A program made the position numbers and the translations under genes. This document shows, one piece after another, positions 11,742-14,467 of a stretch of 14,467 nt of DNA. Origin of the DNA: Hydrogenimonas sp. (lineage in GTDB: Bacteria; Campylobacterota; Campylobacteria; Campylobacterales; Hydrogenimonadaceae). The notes beneath the pieces are model-generated. The model had not been told where the DNA came from, did not search any database, and saw only the letters and a list, made by a program, of their open reading frames with translations. How positions within the stretch are numbered: position 1 is the stretch's first letter; each line of letters opens with the position of its first letter. Location: assembly GCF_029933015.1 (NCBI RefSeq), contig NZ_JAOZOZ010000036.1:1-14467 (forward strand), given 5' to 3'.

Positions 11742-13712
11742 TCAGAGCTTCTTGATCTTCTCGATCTCGTCGCGAAGTCTCGCCGCCTCCTCGAATTCGA
11801 GTTTCTTGGCCGCTTCGTGCATCTTTTTGGTCAGCTCCTTGACGATCTTCTGGCGCTCCTTGGCGGGCATCTTTTCCAGCTTGCTCTTTTTTTCGTAGAG
11901 GATGCCGTGATCTTCGAGTTTGAGGTTTTCATCCAGCCGCCTTCCCACCGATTTTGGGGTGATGCCGTGCTCTTCGTTGTATTTTTTCTGCCGTTCGCGG
12001 CGGTGGCGGGTGATGTCGATGGCGTTTTTCATCGAAGGGGTCTCTTTCTTGGCGTACATCAGCACGCGGCCGTTGACGTTTCTGGCGGCGCGGCCCATCG
12101 TCTGGATCAGCGCCGTCTCGCTTCGCAGGAAGCCCTCCTTGTCGGCATCGAGAATGGCCACCAGACTCACTTCGGGAAGGTCGAGCCCCTCTCTTAGCAG
12201 GTTGATCCCCACCAGCACGTCGAACTCCCCCATCCGAAGGGAGCGGATGATCTGGTTGCGCTCGATGGCGTCGATATCCGAGTGCATGTACTTCACCCGC
12301 AGTCCCAGGTCGTTGTAGTAGGTGGTCAGCTCCTCGGCCATCTTCTTGGTCAGCACCGTCACCAGCACCCGCTCGCCTCTCTCGACCACCTTCTTGATCT
12401 CGTCATACAGATGCTCCACCTGGTACTCGCTGTCGACCACCTCCACCTCCGGGTCCAGCAGCCCGGTGGGGCGGATGATCTGCTCGGCCACGACGGCCGA
12501 GAGCTCGATCTCCAGGTCGGCGGGGGTGGCGGAGACGAAGAGGTAGTGGGGCGCCTTGTCGATGAACTCCTCGAATTTGAGCGGCCGGTTGTCCAGGGCG
12601 CTGGGAAGACGGAAGCCGTACTCCACCAGCACCTCCTTGCGGCTTCTGTCTCCCGCGTACATGCCGCGAAACTGGGGCAGGCTCACGTGGCTCTCGTCGA
12701 CGATGATGAGGTAGGGTCTGCCTTTCATCTCGAAATAATCCAGCAGGGAGTAGGGGGTTTCGCCAGGGGCTTTGCCCGTCAGATGTCTGGCGTAGTTTTC
12801 GATCCCCTTGCACATGCCGGTGGTCTCGAGCATCTCCAGGTCGAACTCGGTGCGCTGCTTGAGGCGCTGGTATTCGAGCAGCTTGCCCTCTTTTTTGAAC
12901 CAGGCGAGCCGCTCGGCCAGCTCCTCCTCGATGCTCTTGATCGCCTCCTGCAGCTTCGTGCCGCCGACGATGAAGTTGCTGGCGGCGTAGATCGTGGTGG
13001 TTTTCAGATCGGTGATCTTGCGGTTGGTGAGGGGGTCGAAGGTGTAGATCGCCTCGATCTCGTCGCCGAAGAACTCCACCCGTACCGCCTCCTCCTCGCT
13101 GTAGGCGGGGTAGATGTCGACCACGTCGCCGCCGAGGCGGAAGTCCCCCCGGTCGAAGAAGTTGTCGTTGCGCTTGTAGCCCATCTCCACCAGCCGCAAA
13201 AGAAGGGTGCGCTGGTCGATCTCGTCGCCGATCTCGAGCTTCTGGACCATCTTTTTGTACTCGATCGGGTTTCCCAGGCCGTAGTTGGCGCTCACCGAGG
13301 CGACGACGATGACGTCGTCGTAAGTCAGCAGGCTGGCCGTAGCGCTGAGGCGCAGACGTTCGAGCTCCTCGTTGATGGCGCTGTCCTTTTCGATGAAGAG
13401 GTCCTGCCTGGGGATGTAGGCTTCGGGCTGATAGTAGTCGTAGTAGCTGATGAAGTATTCGACGTGGTTGTTGGGGAAAAAGCCCTTGAATTCGCTGTAG
13501 AGCTGCGCCGCCAGGGTTTTGTTGTGGGTCATGATCAGCGTGGGGATCTGGAGCTTCTGGATGATCTGCGCCATCGTGAAGGTCTTGCCGCTGCCGGTGA
13601 CCCCCAGCAGGGTCTGGTAGCGGTGGCCCGCCTCGATGGAGTTGGTCAGCAGTCGGATCGCCTCGGGCTGATCGCCCGAGGGTTCGAAATCGCTTTTGAG
13701 TTCAAAAAGCAC
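11742..13712 (-). CDS. uvrB: UvrABC excinuclease subunit B
   Basis: UvrB verifies DNA damage delivered by UvrA and loads UvrC for dual incision. The 656 residues match the family. Walker A is G-V-T-G-S-G-K-T (37-44), and the DNA-clamping beta-hairpin region spans roughly 91-120 (YYDYYQPEAYIPRQD). The D-E-S-H Walker B is at 339-342, followed by LPQFRGMYAGDRSRK, helicase motifs V and VI occur in VGINLLREGLDLPEVS and QTMGRAARN, and a C-terminal UVR motif (ELTKKMHEAAKKLEFEEAARLRDEIEKIK) binds UvrC. The start is GTG at 13712 with AAAAGG six bases upstream; LFELKSDFEPSGDQP is the normal beginning. It is divergent from a coiled-coil/ZapA-like pair. No terminator is seen before vapB. Confidence 0.98.
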   Translation of the reverse strand: MLFELKSDFEPSGDQPEAIRLLTNSIEAGHRYQTLLGVTGSGKTFTMAQIIQKLQIPTLIMTHNKTLAAQLYSEFKGFFPNNHVEYFISYYDYYQPEAYIPRQDLFIEKDSAINEELERLRLSATASLLTYDDVIVVASVSANYGLGNPIEYKKMVQKLEIGDEIDQRTLLLRLVEMGYKRNDNFFDRGDFRLGGDVVDIYPAYSEEEAVRVEFFGDEIEAIYTFDPLTNRKITDLKTTTIYAASNFIVGGTKLQEAIKSIEEELAERLAWFKKEGKLLEYQRLKQRTEFDLEMLETTGMCKGIENYARHLTGKAPGETPYSLLDYFEMKGRPYLIIVDESHVSLPQFRGMYAGDRSRKEVLVEYGFRLPSALDNRPLKFEEFIDKAPHYLFVSATPADLEIELSAVVAEQIIRPTGLLDPEVEVVDSEYQVEHLYDEIKKVVERGERVLVTVLTKKMAEELTTYYNDLGLRVKYMHSDIDAIERNQIIRSLRMGEFDVLVGINLLREGLDLPEVSLVAILDADKEGFLRSETALIQTMGRAARNVNGRVLMYAKKETPSMKNAIDITRHRRERQKKYNEEHGITPKSVGRRLDENLKLEDHGILYEKKSKLEKMPAKERQKIVKELTKKMHEAAKKLEFEEAARLRDEIEKIKKL

Positions 13713-13743
13713 CCGTTACCTTTTATCTTTAAATTTATTATTC

Positions 13744-13753
13744 TATAATTATA
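13744..13753. promoter_or_regulatory. overlapping divergent -10 elements of uvrB and the coiled-coil gene
   Basis: The ten bases TATAATTATA are a perfect palindrome and hold a consensus -10 on each strand: plus TATAAT at 13744-13749, minus TATAAT at 13748-13753. The plus -10 is 34 bases from the ATG at 13783 and the minus -10 is 35 bases from the uvrB GTG at 13712. Neither strand has an obvious -35; AT-rich DNA flanks the site on the uvrB side. Confidence 0.6.
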
Positions 13754-13782
13754 TCAACAAACCCCATTACGAAGGATACCGG

Positions 13783-14013
13783 ATGGAGAACGTCCCCGTC
13801 ATCGAACAGCTTTCCAGGAAAATCGACAGTGTCGTAGGACGCATCAAGGCGCTGGAAGAGGAAAATGCGAGGCTCAGAAACGAACTCGTCTCCGTCAAGG
13901 CCCAGAACGAAGCCAAAGATGCCCAGATCGACAAACTCAACGAAGAGCTGACGATGAAAGATCTCGAAATCGAAGAGGTCATAGGAAAAATCGAAGCGAT
14001 CCTGGGCGAATAG
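13783..14013 (+). CDS. small coiled-coil protein, ZapB-like
   Basis: The 76-residue protein is a nearly continuous coiled coil: ENVPVIEQLSRKID, then RIKALEEENARLRNEL and ending DLEIEEVIGKIEAILGE, with regular heptad spacing and high Glu/Lys. It has no catalytic motif, signal peptide or membrane segment. Length and character resemble ZapB-type division-site coiled coils. Such proteins are too simple for a sure family call, but the next gene is ZapA-like, which favours that reading. The frame is open upstream to 13696, but I start at the ATG at 13783 because GAAGGA lies at 13771-13776, six bases upstream, and because the promoter -10 is at 13744-13749, inside the longer frame. It is divergent from uvrB. 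Confidence 0.7.
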   Translation: MENVPVIEQLSRKIDSVVGRIKALEEENARLRNELVSVKAQNEAKDAQIDKLNEELTMKDLEIEEVIGKIEAILGE

Positions 14014-14021
14014 CGGATACG

Positions 14022-14237
14022 ATGAAAAAAATCTCCCTCGTCATCGGCGGCAAACGGTACACGATCACTCTGGAAGAGCCGTTCGCCGACGATGTGGAGA
14101 AAGAACTCCTCGAACTCTTCGATTCCGGCAAGGACAACGAAACGAAAATTCTCCTCCAGGCATTTCTCTCCAAACAGATCGAATATCTCGAACTTCAGCA
14201 GAAAATCGAAGAACTTCTGAAAAAATTTCCGAGTTGA
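14022..14237 (+). CDS. ZapA-like cell division protein (short form)
   Basis: The 71-residue product begins MKKISLVIGGKRYTITLEEPFADDVEKELLELF, which fits the ZapA N-terminal beta-hairpin and helix (compare xVxIxGrxyxI). It continues ETKILLQAFLSKQIEYLELQQKIEELLKK, matching the long dimerising helix. ZapA stabilises FtsZ protofilaments at the division ring. It is shorter than E. coli ZapA (109 residues), with a truncated coiled-coil tail. Its ribosome site is weak (GGA at 14015-14017, four bases before the ATG), and only eight bases separate it from the preceding coiled-coil gene, so translation is probably coupled. A structured repeat begins at the base after its stop codon. The family call is by pattern and moderately sure. 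Confidence 0.55.
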   Translation: MKKISLVIGGKRYTITLEEPFADDVEKELLELFDSGKDNETKILLQAFLSKQIEYLELQQKIEELLKKFPS

Positions 14238-14467
14238 GGGCACCTCTAAAAACCCTATGCGGTCATAGCTTTGCAAGCTTTGTTCCTGGCAAGGCGCACC
14301 GACGCAGGCTATGCCATAGCATAGTCAAGGAGGTGCAACGAAGCCAGGGGCAAAGCTTGCAAAGCCCATAGGGAAGGCAAATTTGGGGCAATCTTCGGCA
14401 AGATATTTCCTCGACTTAACTACGGTTAGGCCTGCGGAAATCTCTCACCAAATCTTACCCCAACTTT
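14238..14467. mobile_element. structured palindromic repeat element (MITE/REP-like), right end outside the window
   Basis: No gene is seen in these 230 bases. They begin with GGGCACCTCTAAAAACCC (14238-14255), which looks like a terminal repeat. The first palindrome covers 14253-14373: CCCTATG with CATAGGG, a perfect 14-base pair of arms CTTTGCAAGCTTTG (14269-14282) and its complement (14351-14364), CCTGGC/GCCAGG, GCACC/GGTGC, and a centre GCTATG-C-CATAGC (14308-14320). The second palindrome covers 14379-14467: AAATTTGGGG with CCCCAACTTT, ATTTCC (14405-14410) with GGAAAT (14436-14441), and a centre CTTAAC-TACG-GTTAGG (14415-14430). It has no coding frame of its own. A matching right end would lie beyond base 14467. 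Confidence 0.75.

Noticed and set aside
12282..13748. A 488-codon open frame on the plus strand opposite uvrB
   Set aside because: uvrB on the minus strand has every family motif and normal length. The antisense product is a repetitive string of Val, Asp, His and Leu with no recognisable domain, as expected of a mirror frame in GC-rich coding DNA.
14308..14373. Possible tRNA or small structured RNA gene in the terminal palindrome
   Set aside because: The stems are long, simple hairpins without cloverleaf arms, a T-loop or a CCA end. A palindromic mobile or repeat element explains them better, although a structured RNA is not excluded.

Overview
The window is a chromosomal segment of a Campylobacterota (epsilonproteobacterial) genome. 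This rests on the protein families and their order: fabG-acpP-fabF-accA; rpmB facing an HDOD gene and rpe/dnaQ; and uvrB divergent from two small coiled-coil/ZapA-like genes. T-tracts and TATAAT/TAGAAT -10 elements typical of the group lie ahead of several genes. The base composition is rather GC-rich for that phylum, with GTG starts on four genes, which suggests a free-living vent or sediment type lineage (Hydrogenimonas-, Sulfurovum- or Nitratifractor-like). The genus is an inference. No tRNA, rRNA, CRISPR array or complete insertion sequence was seen. No stretch over 300 bases lacks a gene.

Layout. Bases 1-2831 (+) hold a fatty-acid synthesis operon: the 3' end of fabG, acpP with its own promoter, a strong hairpin, fabF and accA, closed by a terminator at 2859-2888. 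Bases 2895-4651 (-) hold rpmB, argJ and a small DUF465/YdcH protein, converging on accA. From a divergent AT-rich promoter region (4652-4828) a + operon runs to 9182. It contains an HDOD regulator gene overlapping by ATGA a large STAS/STAS/CheX fusion, then rpe, trpF and a DnaQ-type exonuclease, closed by a terminator at 9183-9210. Bases 9280-13712 (-) hold uvrB, a vapB/vapC (Phd/PIN) toxin-antitoxin pair with its own promoter and operator, a gamma-carbonic-anhydrase-like protein and a sodium:dicarboxylate/glutamate symporter. At 13744-13753 a palindromic double -10 separates uvrB from a + strand pair of small proteins, a coiled coil and a ZapA-like protein. The window ends in a structured repeat (14238-14467) made of two large consecutive palindromes.

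Points of most interest. (1) The HDOD + STAS/STAS/CheX pair looks like a two-gene signalling module. The CheX domain keeps the ExxN phosphatase signature, while both STAS-like domains lack the usual phospho-serine position. (2) Three different heptanucleotide tandem repeats sit at gene edges: inside the 5' end of trpF, at the stop codon of the dnaQ-like gene, and at the stop codon of the symporter gene. Their units share a degenerate consensus, and 7 is not a multiple of 3, so copy-number change would shift frames. (3) The terminal palindromic element resembles a MITE or REP-type element cut by the window edge. (4) A 14-bp stem hairpin without a U-tract between acpP and fabF could set the ACP:FabF expression ratio.

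The metabolic genes are ordinary housekeeping: lipid synthesis, arginine, pentose phosphate, tryptophan, ribosome, replication proofreading and excision repair. The accessory content is limited to the toxin-antitoxin pair, the repeats and the signalling pair.
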